Assembly: GCF_021117275.1 (NCBI RefSeq)
Contig: NZ_CP088245.1
Coordinates: 2,455,501 to 2,519,500 of the forward strand
Direction: 5' to 3'
From: Metabacillus sp. B2-18
GTDB lineage: Bacteria; Bacillota; Bacilli; Bacillales; Bacillaceae
DNA: 64,000 nt
The number at the start of each line of letters is the position of its first letter. Positions within the stretch are counted from its first letter, which is position 1. The translations under genes were made by a program, and so were the position numbers. Below, piece by piece: positions 43,725 through 53,130 of this stretch. The notes under the pieces are model-generated. The model did not search any database. It was not told the origin of the DNA and saw nothing but the letters and a program-made list of their open reading frames with translations.

Positions 43725-44561
43725 TTACCCTTTGACCCCAGATGATAAGGAGAGTGATTCCATAAAGTATTTTTGTGTAAATAAATAAAGGATAAATGTA
43801 GGTACGATTGCAATAAGTGCGCCAGTTAAAGAATGAGCAACCTCAAGTGCGTACATTCCCTGAAGCAATTGTAATCCAGGGGTAATTGGCATCATTTCCA
43901 CATCATTAAACACAATAGAGGGCCATAGGAAGTCATTCCATGCTCCTGTAAATGTAAACAGAGCAACAACCGTTAATACTGGTCTAATAAGGGGTAATAT
44001 TAGCTTAATGAAAATTTGAAAATCAGACGCACCATCAACGCGTGCGGATTCATCAAAGTCTATTGGAATTCCTAACATGAACTGTCTTACAAGGAAGATA
44101 TTAAATACCCCTGCTGCACCTGGAACAATTGCAGCAAAATAGGTATTTACCCAGCCTAGTGTATCAACTATTTTATATAGGGGGATTAAATTCACAACCG
44201 CCGGAAACATCATCGTCGCCATTAAAAAGAGAAAGATCGCATCTCTTCCCTTGAATTTCATTCTTGCATATCCATAACCTGCTAATGAAACGAGCACTAA
44301 TACTAAAATCGTTTGTGAAATGGAGATAATGAGTGAATTCATAAACCACTTAGCTACAGGAGCACTTGTATTGGCAAAAAGAACATCCTGATAGTTACCA
44401 ATAACCCAATTAATAGGCAATATCGTAAATGCGTTTGATTGGATATCAGCTTCACTTTTGAATGTAGAGAAAAGTGTGTACCCTAGAGGTACAATCCATA
44501 TAAAAGCCATAACAAACAAAAAGAGTAATGAGATAGATTTAGAAAGCTTTTTTTTCTCCAT
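43725..44561 (-). CDS. Sugar ABC transporter permease (MalG/AraQ type)
   Basis: About 278 aa from ATG 44561, 9 nt after AGGAGG; an ATG seven codons upstream lies inside the other permease gene and precedes the ribosome-binding site. Six membrane segments, EAA loop DESARVDGASDFQIFIKLILPL, ending SLSSGVKG. It overlaps translationally with the upstream permease. Confidence 0.88.
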   Translation of the reverse strand: MEKKKLSKSISLLFLFVMAFIWIVPLGYTLFSTFKSEADIQSNAFTILPINWVIGNYQDVLFANTSAPVAKWFMNSLIISISQTILVLVLVSLAGYGYARMKFKGRDAIFLFLMATMMFPAVVNLIPLYKIVDTLGWVNTYFAAIVPGAAGVFNIFLVRQFMLGIPIDFDESARVDGASDFQIFIKLILPLIRPVLTVVALFTFTGAWNDFLWPSIVFNDVEMMPITPGLQLLQGMYALEVAHSLTGALIAIVPTFILYLFTQKYFMESLSLSSGVKG

Positions 44562-44574
44562 CGAAAAGCACCTC

Positions 44575-45507
44575 CTAGTCACGTTGTCTTAAAAAGAAAA
44601 ATTGAATGGCCGAAACAATCATAATACAAATTCCTAATATAACAGCCATTGCTGACCCAATACCTGCTATTGAGATTCCAGATCCAAATGCGTTTTCTTG
44701 AATATACATTAATAGAACGGTTGTGGAGCTTGTTGGTCCACCTTTTGTAAGCATGAGTGGCTGTCCATATACATTAAATTGTGCAATCGTCGTAATAACA
44801 ACTGTATATAATAACTGGGCCCTAATACTAGGAAGTGTGATTCTAAAAAACTTTTGAACACTATTTGCCCCATCAATTGACGCAGCTTCATATAAATCCT
44901 TTGAGATACCATTTAGTGCAGCTTGATAGATAATCATATTTGCCCCAATTGTCCACCAAACAGTTACCGTTACTAAAGTCATCCAGGCATAAGGCTGTGT
45001 TGCGAGTAAGTTTGTATCTATTTTTAGATAATGATTGATTGGTCCAAATGAAGCACTATACAACATAGAAAAAATGATCATAACTGCCGAAACTGAAAAT
45101 AATGTTGGCATGTAAAATAATGCTTGAAAGAACTTTAATCCTTTAGGTTTGGTATTAAGACCCGCAGCTAAAAGCAACGGAACAATAATACAAGCTGGTA
45201 CTGTAAAGAGAACAAATTTAAATGTATTTCCTAAGCCTATGCGTAGCTGTTCATAAAAGGTTGATTCCGTATTAAGTAAGATTTCCTGATAGTTTGCCAA
45301 GCCAATAAATTCTGGCTCACCGATGAGATCCCAATTGGTAAAGGAAATGTAGATACCGTATATGGTTGGAAATAAGAAAAAAACGGCGAATAATAGAAGA
45401 TGTGGGCCAATATACAGAAATGGAGATAAATTTACTCTTCTTTTATTCGATTTACTCCCTATATTAGGAGACAGATTTACATCATTGTTTGTACCTGTTT
45501 TTATCAT
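44575..45507 (-). CDS. Sugar ABC transporter permease (MalF/AraP type)
   Basis: 310 aa, start after GGAGTTAATACT. Six membrane segments, EAA loop YEAASIDGANSVQKFFRITLP, late loop LTKGGPTSSTTVLLMYIQENAF. It pairs with the following permease. No ATPase gene is present; MsmX-type shared ATPases serve such systems in Bacillus. Confidence 0.88.
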   Translation of the reverse strand: MIKTGTNNDVNLSPNIGSKSNKRRVNLSPFLYIGPHLLLFAVFFLFPTIYGIYISFTNWDLIGEPEFIGLANYQEILLNTESTFYEQLRIGLGNTFKFVLFTVPACIIVPLLLAAGLNTKPKGLKFFQALFYMPTLFSVSAVMIIFSMLYSASFGPINHYLKIDTNLLATQPYAWMTLVTVTVWWTIGANMIIYQAALNGISKDLYEAASIDGANSVQKFFRITLPSIRAQLLYTVVITTIAQFNVYGQPLMLTKGGPTSSTTVLLMYIQENAFGSGISIAGIGSAMAVILGICIMIVSAIQFFFLRQRD

Positions 45508-45542
45508 AGTATTAACTCCTATTCTTTCGTTATCGAATAGAG

Positions 45543-45576
45543 TGAGAATTCCTTAAAGCTTCTTAAGGAATTCTCA
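45543..45576 (-). terminator. 14-bp hairpin between binding-protein and permease genes
   Basis: TGAGAATTCCTTAA / TTAAGGAATTCTCA, perfect 14-bp stem with a 6-nt loop, in the same place as the frlO-frlN hairpin. Confidence 0.78.
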
Positions 45577-45605
45577 TTGGTTTATTGGAAAAACATGAAA
45601 GAGAG

Positions 45606-46862
45606 TTATTTTTTATTATTGGCTGATATTTTATCCTCCACTGCCTTTTGCGCTTTTTGTAGTCCTTCTTCAATCTCTAATTTACCAAATATAGCATCAC
45701 CAACTAATTTATCAACCTCTTCGGCTACAAAACCGTTATATTTGTAATCAAAGATTTTAAGAGACTCTTGTAGCTCAGGATCCTGTACAAGGAAGGAATG
45801 TGGTAATTCCTTGAACTCTGGATTTTCTAGAGTCGATAGTGCAGCTGGATTTTGCCCTGCCTTAGCCCAAGGAAGTGAATTTTCTCTAATATAATTAAGG
45901 AAATCGATCATACCTTTTGTCTTTTCTTCAGGTCGTTTTTCGTCCTGGAACATGACAAATTGGTGGGAAGACGTCCAGTTCACAATTTTGTCAGGTGATA
46001 TTTGAGGGAAGCTTGTTAATCCCCAATCTAATGTTGTTACTTCATTTAAACTATTTTGCATCCATATACCCTCTGGATAGAAAATAGCTTTATTTGATTT
46101 AAATAATTGACCAGGATCTTCTCCATCTTTGTTTGTGATCTTATCATCAACTAAGCCTTTTAATAAATCTAGTGCTTCTTTAGCTTCTGGAGTATTTAAA
46201 GTCGGTGCTTCACCATCACTAGTAATATCTCCTCCAAGCTGATTGTAAATGGATAAGAACATAGGTCGAGTCCATGTAATTCCCATCCCTACAACGCCGT
46301 CTTTCGAAGAAACCTTTGCCGCTTCTCTAATTTCATCAAATGTAACAACACCATCATCAAGTACATTTGGTGCATACTTTTCAAGTAACTCTTTGTTATA
46401 GTACATAACAAAGCTATGAACATCTAAAGGAATACTATATCGACTACCATCAATATTCCCAATATCCCAGCCCGCAGGTACATAATTCGCTTCACTTATA
46501 TCTGGATAATCAGCTAATAGATCATCATAGGTTGCTAGCATATCATTATCAACAAATTGCTTAATTCTCTCGGCATGCACGATTGTTAGATCAGGAATAC
46601 CTTTACCAGAGTTTACAACAGTTGGGATTTTTGCATACATATCATCCGCAGTGATGGACACATTCTTAACCTTAAAATCTGGATTTGTTTTGTTATATTC
46701 GTTCACAATTTTTTGCATATCTTCACCGTCTGGACCAGTAAATGGATTCCAAAAAACAATTTCATTTTTCGCTGAACCAGAGCTTGAGGAACTACTACAA
46801 CCAGATAATGCCATAACAAATACTAAAAGTATTGAAAACATTAACGCTGCTTTTTTCTTCAT
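45606..46862 (-). CDS. Sugar ABC transporter binding lipoprotein
   Basis: 418 aa, lipobox MALSGCSSS (Cys about 22), family 1 binding protein (IVFWNPFTGPDGEDMQKIV; SIPLDVHSFVMYYNKELLEKY; AIFYPEGIWMQNSL). Start after GGGGGAGAAAAA. A perfect CcpA cre box lies about 70 nt upstream. It is encoded between two GH2 enzymes and two permeases, so the ligand is probably an oligosaccharide those enzymes cut, such as arabino- or galacto-oligosaccharides. Confidence 0.88.
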   Translation of the reverse strand: MKKKAALMFSILLVFVMALSGCSSSSSSGSAKNEIVFWNPFTGPDGEDMQKIVNEYNKTNPDFKVKNVSITADDMYAKIPTVVNSGKGIPDLTIVHAERIKQFVDNDMLATYDDLLADYPDISEANYVPAGWDIGNIDGSRYSIPLDVHSFVMYYNKELLEKYAPNVLDDGVVTFDEIREAAKVSSKDGVVGMGITWTRPMFLSIYNQLGGDITSDGEAPTLNTPEAKEALDLLKGLVDDKITNKDGEDPGQLFKSNKAIFYPEGIWMQNSLNEVTTLDWGLTSFPQISPDKIVNWTSSHQFVMFQDEKRPEEKTKGMIDFLNYIRENSLPWAKAGQNPAALSTLENPEFKELPHSFLVQDPELQESLKIFDYKYNGFVAEEVDKLVGDAIFGKLEIEEGLQKAQKAVEDKISANNKK

Positions 46863-46929
46863 TTTTTCTCCCCCTGAACATATAGTTTAAATTACTATAA
46901 ACAAAACGATTTCGTTGCCTCCTTTCCAG

Positions 46930-46944
46930 ATAAAGCGTTTACAT
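46930..46944 (-). promoter_or_regulatory. cre box upstream of the binding-protein gene
   Basis: ATGTAAACGCTTTAT on the minus strand fits all 15 positions of the consensus WTGWAARCGYWWWMW. It implies CcpA-mediated repression by preferred sugars. Confidence 0.72.
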
Positions 46945-47034
46945 TTCTGTTTTCACGACCATTCTTAGAAGGGTATATATAAATCCCTTAACTGAAATCA
47001 AGTAAGTTTCAATCAAAAGAGATTTAACAAATTG

Positions 47035-48828
47035 TTACTTTACAACATGTACATGCCACTTCTCATTGATTCTACGAATCTCTTTTAAATCACATTTTGG
47101 CTTTCGATCGTATGTTAGAATTCCATTAATCTCCTGCTCCACATCTGTTAACTGTGTGTAGCAATATCCGTGTAAGGATTCAGATTCATAGACTGCTTTC
47201 ATGACTCGTTCATAATCTGCGACATAATCTTCCACATTATTGACAGAGGTATAACCCCAACCATTATCTTCTCCAACTTTAAACCCAATTCCCCCAAATT
47301 CGGTTAACAGAATGGGCTCACCACTATGTTTATATCCTTGAGTGTAAATACTTTTTCCATTTGGTTTTGAATGAAGCAAATTTTCGGTATTAAGGATGGA
47401 ATGACGAAATTCATTATATTTTTCCTTTTCGTCTTTTTGACCATGATTGTAGTTGTGAATCGCACATATGTCTGTTTTGGTCATTTCCCATCCATCATTT
47501 GAAATGACTAATCTTGTTTTATCAAGTGAATGGATCAGATGGTACATGGCTATCGAATGATGTTTTTCCTGATCATTATGATCGATAAAAGGAACGCCCC
47601 AGCTTTCATTAATTGGGACCCAAGTAACAATACACGGATGATTGTAGTCTCGGTCAATAATCTCAATCCATTCCTTTGTTAACCGAGCAACAGCATTCTC
47701 GCTGAAAGTTGGTGAGGCGGCACATTCTCCCCATACTAAAAAGCCTAATTGATCGGCCCAATATAGAAAACGAGGGTCTTCTACCTTTTGGTGCTTTCTA
47801 CAACCGTTAAATCCCATTTCTTTTGCTAGTTCGATATCTTTCTTTAAATCTAGGTCTGTTGGCGCCGTTAATAAGCCTTCTGGCCAATATCCTTGGTCAA
47901 GAACAAGCTTTTGATAATAAGGTCGATTATTAAGAAAGACCATCCCATTTTCAGTATGTATTTTTCTCATACCGAAATAGGAGGAAATTTCATCAAATAC
48001 GGTATCTCTTTCTTTTAATCGAACGGTTATATCAAATAAATTTGGATTTTCCGGTGACCAATTCCACCCAACATGATGGAAGCCTGTTCGTAATATCTTC
48101 CGATTATATAGATTAATAGATGTTCTAACTAAACCCTCGTGAACTCTTACCAACTCACTTGCTACCGATTCATTCTTAAAGCTAATATCAATTTCAAGCT
48201 GTTTTTTTACAAAGTCACCTAAAAGCTCAAAATCGATGATAACCTCGCCATTGTCTATATCAGGTGTAAATCTCACATTATGAATCCGCGTTTTATTCAC
48301 TGCCTCTAACCACACTGTTTGCCAAATTCCTGTTGTCCTTGTGTACCAAATTCCAGCTGATTTCTCAACCCAATATTGTTTACCACGAGGAATCGTTTCA
48401 TCCTCTGATGGATCTTCTACTCTAACAACAATTGATTGCTTCCCTTCAACTAAATCGTTTGTAATATCGAAGGAAAAGGGAGTATTTCCTCCTTCGTGTG
48501 TACCTACTAAATTCCCGTTTATGAAAACCATTGCTCGATAATCTACAGCACCAAAATGTAGAAGGATCTGCTTATGAAGCATCGATTCTGGGATATCAAA
48601 TTCTTGTTGGTACCACACCCAATCATGGAAGCTAGGATCATTTATACCACTTCGTTTTGTTTGATAAGCAAATGGAACATTGATCTTTTTAGTAAATTCG
48701 GAGTGTTTGAGATACCATTTTTCTTCTAAACCTATATTTTCATCATCAAACTCAAAATTCCATTCTCCATTTAAATTAAGCCAATTATTTCTTACAAATT
48801 GCGGTCTCGGGTATTCATTTCGACTCAT
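47035..48828 (-). CDS. GH2-family glycosidase, second of a tandem pair
   Basis: 597 aa, no signal peptide, so cytosolic. N-terminal sugar-binding jelly roll (YPRPQFVRNNWLNLNGEWNF), immunoglobulin-like domain, then the TIM barrel with acid/base Glu in WVPINESWG (about 400) and nucleophile Glu in ILLTEFGGIGF (about 510). It is shorter than LacZ (about 1020 aa) because the C-terminal domains are absent. Probable beta-galactosidase, arabinosidase or related activity on imported oligosaccharides. Starts 27 nt after its paralogue ends. Confidence 0.87.
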   Translation of the reverse strand: MSRNEYPRPQFVRNNWLNLNGEWNFEFDDENIGLEEKWYLKHSEFTKKINVPFAYQTKRSGINDPSFHDWVWYQQEFDIPESMLHKQILLHFGAVDYRAMVFINGNLVGTHEGGNTPFSFDITNDLVEGKQSIVVRVEDPSEDETIPRGKQYWVEKSAGIWYTRTTGIWQTVWLEAVNKTRIHNVRFTPDIDNGEVIIDFELLGDFVKKQLEIDISFKNESVASELVRVHEGLVRTSINLYNRKILRTGFHHVGWNWSPENPNLFDITVRLKERDTVFDEISSYFGMRKIHTENGMVFLNNRPYYQKLVLDQGYWPEGLLTAPTDLDLKKDIELAKEMGFNGCRKHQKVEDPRFLYWADQLGFLVWGECAASPTFSENAVARLTKEWIEIIDRDYNHPCIVTWVPINESWGVPFIDHNDQEKHHSIAMYHLIHSLDKTRLVISNDGWEMTKTDICAIHNYNHGQKDEKEKYNEFRHSILNTENLLHSKPNGKSIYTQGYKHSGEPILLTEFGGIGFKVGEDNGWGYTSVNNVEDYVADYERVMKAVYESESLHGYCYTQLTDVEQEINGILTYDRKPKCDLKEIRRINEKWHVHVVK

Positions 48829-48855
48829 GGTTAGATTCCCCTTTAAAAACGGTTA

Positions 48856-50631
48856 TTATTTACTATTAATCTCTTGGATTTTACGTAAATCCACCTTTGG
48901 ATTTCTCTCTTCATCTAATAGACCATTCACCTCTTGTTGAACATCGGTGATTTGTGTATAGCAAAATCCACTAATGTATGGAGTATCTTTAATTGCCTGT
49001 GTAATCGATTCATAACGCGATAAAAACTCCTCATCACTTTTCACCTGATTTCCATAGCCCCAACCTTTTTCCGTATCAAATGCAATTCCACCATACTCAC
49101 TGATAATAATTGGCTGTCCTTGATAGTGATATCCTTTTGCCATCGCATGTTTATGCTTATTAAACGCGATTTTGTTCGTAACAACCTTTTCTTTATCATG
49201 GTAGCGACTCTCGAATTCTTCGCCATATTCTACATAATCATGTAATGTAATGATGTCTGATACAGTATGCTCCCAACCATCATTCACAATAACAGGTCTC
49301 ATACTGTCAATTGCTTTTGTAAGATGATAGATTCCCTCTGTAAATTTTTGTTGTTTCTGATTTGTGAAGATATTTTTCACACCCCACGATTCATTGAATG
49401 GTGTCCATGTGATGATACTTGGGTGGTTATATTGCTGCTTTACAACTTCGATCCATTCCTCTGTGAAGTTTTGAATCGCCTCATCTGAAAATTCATAGGT
49501 TGCTGCCATTTCCGACCATACTAGTAGGCCTTTCTTATCCGCCCAATAAAGGAAACGTTGATCTTCTACCTTCATATGTTTTCTTACACCGTTAAAGCCC
49601 ATTTCTAGGGTTTTATCAATATCTTCTATAATCGCTTCCTCAGAAGGTGGAGTTAAATGGGATTCTTTCCAATATCCCTGATCTAGGATGAGTTTTTGAT
49701 AGAGTGGGGTATGATTAAGCAATATATTTCCATTTTCTATTGAAATTTTCCTCATCCCAAAATACGATGTTACTTTGTCTATGAGTTCACCATTTTTATA
49801 TAAAGTGAACTCTACATCATATAGATGAGGAGATTGTGGTGTCCAATGAAAAACACGCCATTGATGAAATTCACTTGAAATGTTTGTGAGGATCGTTAGA
49901 CTTGATCGGCTTACTGTTTGGTCAAATGACTTGATTGGCTGCCCATCATAAGAAATAGATGTTCTTAGTATTAATTCTGAATCCATGTTTCCTGAAACTT
50001 CATAAACAAACTCAACAGATTCTCGATCAATATCAGGAGTCATCTTAACTGATTGAATATGTGTTTCATTTAGAAACTCCAGCCACACTGTTTGCCAAAT
50101 TCCTGTTGTCTGAACATACCAGCAACCAAAATTTTCATCGATCCATCGCTGTTTTCCTCTTGGCTGAAAACAGCTTTGACTATCCTCATTTTTAACGACA
50201 ATATCCAGTTCATTATTTTCATTTAAGTAGTTTGAGATGTTAAAAGAAAATGCGATTTGTCCACCTTTTCTTTCTCCTACAAAACGACCATTTACCCATA
50301 ATTTTGTTAGATAGTCAGCAGCCTGAAAATGCAAGGCTATCTTTTTTTCTTGGAACTCATTTGGTATTGTGATCGTTTTTTGATACCAAATATTTGGACA
50401 GAATTCTTCTTTACCAATTCCGCTTGCTTTTGTTTCATATGTAAAAGGAACAATGATTTTTTCGTCAAAAACTCCTTTATTTTTATACCATTTTTCTTTC
50501 TCTCCTATATTCTTTTGGTCGAATTTAAAATTCCATTCACCATTTAAGTTGATCCATTCTGTTCTTTCATATTGTGGTCGTGGATATTCCTTTCTTGGTA
50601 TATTTATATTTTGTATATTTATATTTTGCAT
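48856..50631 (-). CDS. GH2-family glycosidase, first of a tandem pair
   Basis: 591 aa, same architecture as its neighbour: YPRPQYERTEWINLNGEWNF, acid/base in WTPFNESWG and nucleophile in PIIISEYGGIAF. No signal peptide. The N-terminus begins with a tandem of NINIQ units encoded by a short repeat (AATATAAATATAC), a recent local duplication. The two enzymes have diverged enough to suggest different linkage preferences. First gene of the operon; the promoter region has a cre box and inverted repeats. Confidence 0.87.
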   Translation of the reverse strand: MQNINIQNINIPRKEYPRPQYERTEWINLNGEWNFKFDQKNIGEKEKWYKNKGVFDEKIIVPFTYETKASGIGKEEFCPNIWYQKTITIPNEFQEKKIALHFQAADYLTKLWVNGRFVGERKGGQIAFSFNISNYLNENNELDIVVKNEDSQSCFQPRGKQRWIDENFGCWYVQTTGIWQTVWLEFLNETHIQSVKMTPDIDRESVEFVYEVSGNMDSELILRTSISYDGQPIKSFDQTVSRSSLTILTNISSEFHQWRVFHWTPQSPHLYDVEFTLYKNGELIDKVTSYFGMRKISIENGNILLNHTPLYQKLILDQGYWKESHLTPPSEEAIIEDIDKTLEMGFNGVRKHMKVEDQRFLYWADKKGLLVWSEMAATYEFSDEAIQNFTEEWIEVVKQQYNHPSIITWTPFNESWGVKNIFTNQKQQKFTEGIYHLTKAIDSMRPVIVNDGWEHTVSDIITLHDYVEYGEEFESRYHDKEKVVTNKIAFNKHKHAMAKGYHYQGQPIIISEYGGIAFDTEKGWGYGNQVKSDEEFLSRYESITQAIKDTPYISGFCYTQITDVQQEVNGLLDEERNPKVDLRKIQEINSK

Positions 50632-50706
50632 ATTTAGTTAACCCCTTTTACTTAGAATTTTTAAAACAGAAACGAAAATAGATTCATTACTTCGTTTTCT
50701 TTTGTT

Positions 50707-50763
50707 ACAGATTTTCTGTTTAATTACAAAATATCTGTAATTAAGTATAGAATACGCTTACAT
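50707..50763 (-). promoter_or_regulatory. Control region of the GH2/ABC/GH43 operon
   Basis: Contains ACAGATTTTCTGT (50707-50719) and TTAATTAC-N9-GTAATTAA (50720-50744), a likely operator pair, and a cre box ATGTAAGCGTATTCT (minus, 50763-50749) fitting 15 of 15 positions. The adjacent ArsR-type regulator is the candidate binding protein. Confidence 0.6.
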
Positions 50764-50826
50764 TACTCGAGAGTCAACTGTTTTTAACAAAAATTTCAGA
50801 AAACTTTTTTGAATACAAACAAAAAA

Positions 50827-50852
50827 ATCCACCAAAAAATAAATTGGTGGAT
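50827..50852 (-). terminator. Terminator of the ArsR-type regulator gene
   Basis: ATCCACCAA / TTGGTGGAT 9-bp stem, followed on the minus strand by TTTTTTT. Confidence 0.85.
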
Positions 50853-50865
50853 GTACAATTCATTA

Positions 50866-51795
50866 CTATTTTTGATTACAAGTTATTTTTAATTTAATAT
50901 CTTGCGGATGATCCCCAAATTCTCTGCCAAATAGATTGAAGCCACCTTTATGAACGGAATCGTCCTTGATGCCTATCCGAAACGTTAAAAATTGATGATC
51001 TAATAAATTTAAATCGTTTATCTTAATATCAGATAAATGAATATCATCTATCGTTGTTTTATGATGTGTTACCTTCCACGTTTTTAATACCCCATACTGT
51101 GTACTAGTCGTTTCACTCCAAGCCAACGAATTGAGTTTACCAGGTCGATCACCATAATCTCCTGGACTTGTCCAAGTACCAATATCAACGCCATTCAACC
51201 ACACAGTTATATCTGAAGGCCAATTATGGTCATAATTAGGTGCTTCCGAGCAAATTTCTAATGATATTTGCAATTCATTAATCTTTGTTTCTTCTGGAAT
51301 CGCAATTGGAAATTTGTACTCAAAGTAACCCTTTCTCGTCCAGATTAATTGAGCATTTGCACGGACAGGACTATAGAAATGAACGGGTTCATCCTCTGGA
51401 ATGATCAGTCCATCATGATTAGCTATTCCACAAGTAGGAGCCACAAAAAAGTCAACATATTGTCCAATCGGCATCTCTAGTTCATAATATTTATTATCCT
51501 TTGCTTGATCCTTTATGGCATTTAACTGAATATGAATATCATCAAAATTACGGGCACAAACCTTCATTGCACCTCTGGTTGCAGGTCTCAACTCTGTTAG
51601 GATTAACCCAGAATCCTCTAACACCTTTACATGAGCAGCTATTGTTGAAACAGGCTTATCTAAGTTTTCTGATAGCTCATGAATATTCATGGTTCCTTTA
51701 TTTAGTAAGTAGATAATTTTCAAGCGAACTTCTGATGATAATGCATGTGCAACCTTCTGTAGATTACTAGGATTATTAATCGATAATTCTAAAAT
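50866..51795 (-). CDS. ArsR-type winged-helix regulator, probable AUU start
   Basis: 309 codons if initiated at ATT 51795. The winged helix (SNLQKVAHALSSEVRLKIIY, LSENLDKPVSTIAAHVKVLE) begins upstream of the first conventional start (TTG 51723), which would cut off its first helix. No ATG, GTG or TTG lies between that point and the in-frame TGA at 51801-51799. ATT 51795 is preceded by GGGGTG at 7 nt. The remaining ~230 residues form a beta-rich domain (PSDITVWLNGVDIG) that may bind a sugar. Located just upstream of the GH2 operon on the same strand; likely its regulator. Confidence 0.72.
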   Translation of the reverse strand: MLELSINNPSNLQKVAHALSSEVRLKIIYLLNKGTMNIHELSENLDKPVSTIAAHVKVLEDSGLILTELRPATRGAMKVCARNFDDIHIQLNAIKDQAKDNKYYELEMPIGQYVDFFVAPTCGIANHDGLIIPEDEPVHFYSPVRANAQLIWTRKGYFEYKFPIAIPEETKINELQISLEICSEAPNYDHNWPSDITVWLNGVDIGTWTSPGDYGDRPGKLNSLAWSETTSTQYGVLKTWKVTHHKTTIDDIHLSDIKINDLNLLDHQFLTFRIGIKDDSVHKGGFNLFGREFGDHPQDIKLKITCNQK

Positions 51796-51859
51796 AGCGG
51801 TTCACCCCAAACCTAATTAACATGATTTTAGTTACTTACATTAAATATAAACGATTTTT

Positions 51860-51873
51860 CTGTATAAATACAG
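51860..51873. promoter_or_regulatory. Palindrome upstream of the ArsR-type regulator
   Basis: CTGTATAAATACAG, similar in its ACAG/CTGT ends to the inverted repeats before the GH2 operon. Possible autoregulatory operator. Confidence 0.45.
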
Positions 51874-51951
51874 TTTTTATATTTTTTATATTCATTTCAT
51901 TAGGTTTTTCTAAGAAAAAAGAGGGGTTGATCTTTAAAACAGAGGTAAAAG

Positions 51952-51996
51952 AAAAAGGTGGTTCTTATGTTTTTTCAAGAACGTGAAAAACGTCCC
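51952..51996. repeat. GGGACGG palindromic repeat, degenerate copy R5
   Basis: GGTGGTTCTTATGTTTT...GAAAAACGTCCC keeps the outer arms of the family in decayed form. Confidence 0.45.
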
Positions 51997-52003
51997 TTTT
52001 TTT

Positions 52004-52441
52004 CTAGTAAACACCGAGTTCATCTCTACTAAAAGACCCAGCTATCGCAGGAAATCTTGAAAATTCCTTTTTCATATCTCGGAATGAAATGATATCATTT
52101 CCAATATAAAAATGATGATCTAGCGTGGATTCAATACAGTTTAAGGGAGCATGAAAATATGTTTCCTTATAGTGTTGAATGGCATCTTTCTTGCTCCGGG
52201 CAAAAATGAAGACAAAATCATTCTTGTTCTGCTTCAATGAATAAATTCGAACCTTTCGAAAACTTAAAAGATTTTTTTGTATCATTTCCGCTACGATCTG
52301 ATGATTTGCCTGGTTTAAATCTATTTTTGATACGTCGTCATTTGAAGAAATTTTCTTCTCTTTTACTAAATGAAAAAGATAATGGGCCAATGTAGATTCT
52401 TCTAATCTTACAACTTCCTCGAAATATTCTTTTACTTTCAT
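52004..52441 (-). CDS. Hypothetical protein, about 145 aa
   Basis: Start ATG 52441 (MKVKEYFEEVVRLEES), spaced about 8 nt from GAGGTG; an ATG five codons upstream overlaps that site. A compact alpha/beta protein with an acidic helical N-terminus and the stretch FRKVRIYSLKQNKNDFVFIF, then ARSKKDAIQHY. I do not recognise the family. It lies on the same strand as two DnaD-like proteins, which suggests an element-derived replication cluster, but nothing more can be said. Confidence 0.5.
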   Translation of the reverse strand: MKVKEYFEEVVRLEESTLAHYLFHLVKEKKISSNDDVSKIDLNQANHQIVAEMIQKNLLSFRKVRIYSLKQNKNDFVFIFARSKKDAIQHYKETYFHAPLNCIESTLDHHFYIGNDIISFRDMKKEFSRFPAIAGSFSRDELGVY

Positions 52442-52689
52442 GTGATCACACCTCAATTTTTATATTTAAGAACGAAATCCTATTCTTATTGCTCCACAAT
52501 TTTTACTATGTATTCGTTATTGTTCGCGACAATGATGTCTAAGGGGCTTTTCTATTTAGAGAAAATAATTTCAAGGGGTTGGATCTTTATCTTCAGTCCT
52601 CCCCCATCAATCATTCTTATTAAGACTAATATTTTAAAGTTATATGAAGTTCCTCTAATTCAGCTTGATCGAACCCTCTTATCAGCTGC

Positions 52690-52983
52690 TTAGTCTTCAT
52701 CATGAAAATATTCTCCCTCGTTTTTAACATGAATTTCACATGTTTCAGGGTTGTAGTTAATCAATTTATAATGCTCAGTGAAACTGCGGATCAATGCTTG
52801 AACATTGTCGATCGAAAGACGAGTTTTCTCTGCTAATTGTTCTATTGAAATTTCATAGATTCCGTCTTGAGTTGCTTGCGGATTCGTGAGTAAGTAAAGA
52901 TAAAAATACTTTTCCTCCCATGTCATCTCCTTTATAACCGGGTCTCTCCAAAAATCTGTATTAACCTTTTTACATTCTGCCAT
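52690..52983 (-). CDS. DnaD N-domain-like protein, truncated paralogue
   Basis: 97 aa. FWRDPVIKEMTWEEKYFYLYLLTNPQATQDGIYEIS and KLINYNPETCEIHVKN are clearly related to the first 90 residues of the 313-aa neighbour (FYMYLLTNEKTTQIGIYEIT; KLIRYNPETCEIAIKN). It ends before any C-terminal DnaD domain. Probably a duplicated helix-turn-helix module or a 3'-truncated copy. Start after GAAAGGAAAGTGTTGAAAA. Confidence 0.65.
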   Translation of the reverse strand: MAECKKVNTDFWRDPVIKEMTWEEKYFYLYLLTNPQATQDGIYEISIEQLAEKTRLSIDNVQALIRSFTEHYKLINYNPETCEIHVKNEGEYFHDED

Positions 52984-53130
52984 TTTTCAACACTTTCCTT
53001 TCTCCTATTAATTTCCTTTTCACACTATATATATAGAAAAACTGACGAAGAGTAGCGTGTGTTTTTTAAAAAATCTATTTTTTTACAGGGTTTAGATTCT
53101 TTATCAAGTATGACAATGTTTAGAGTCTCT

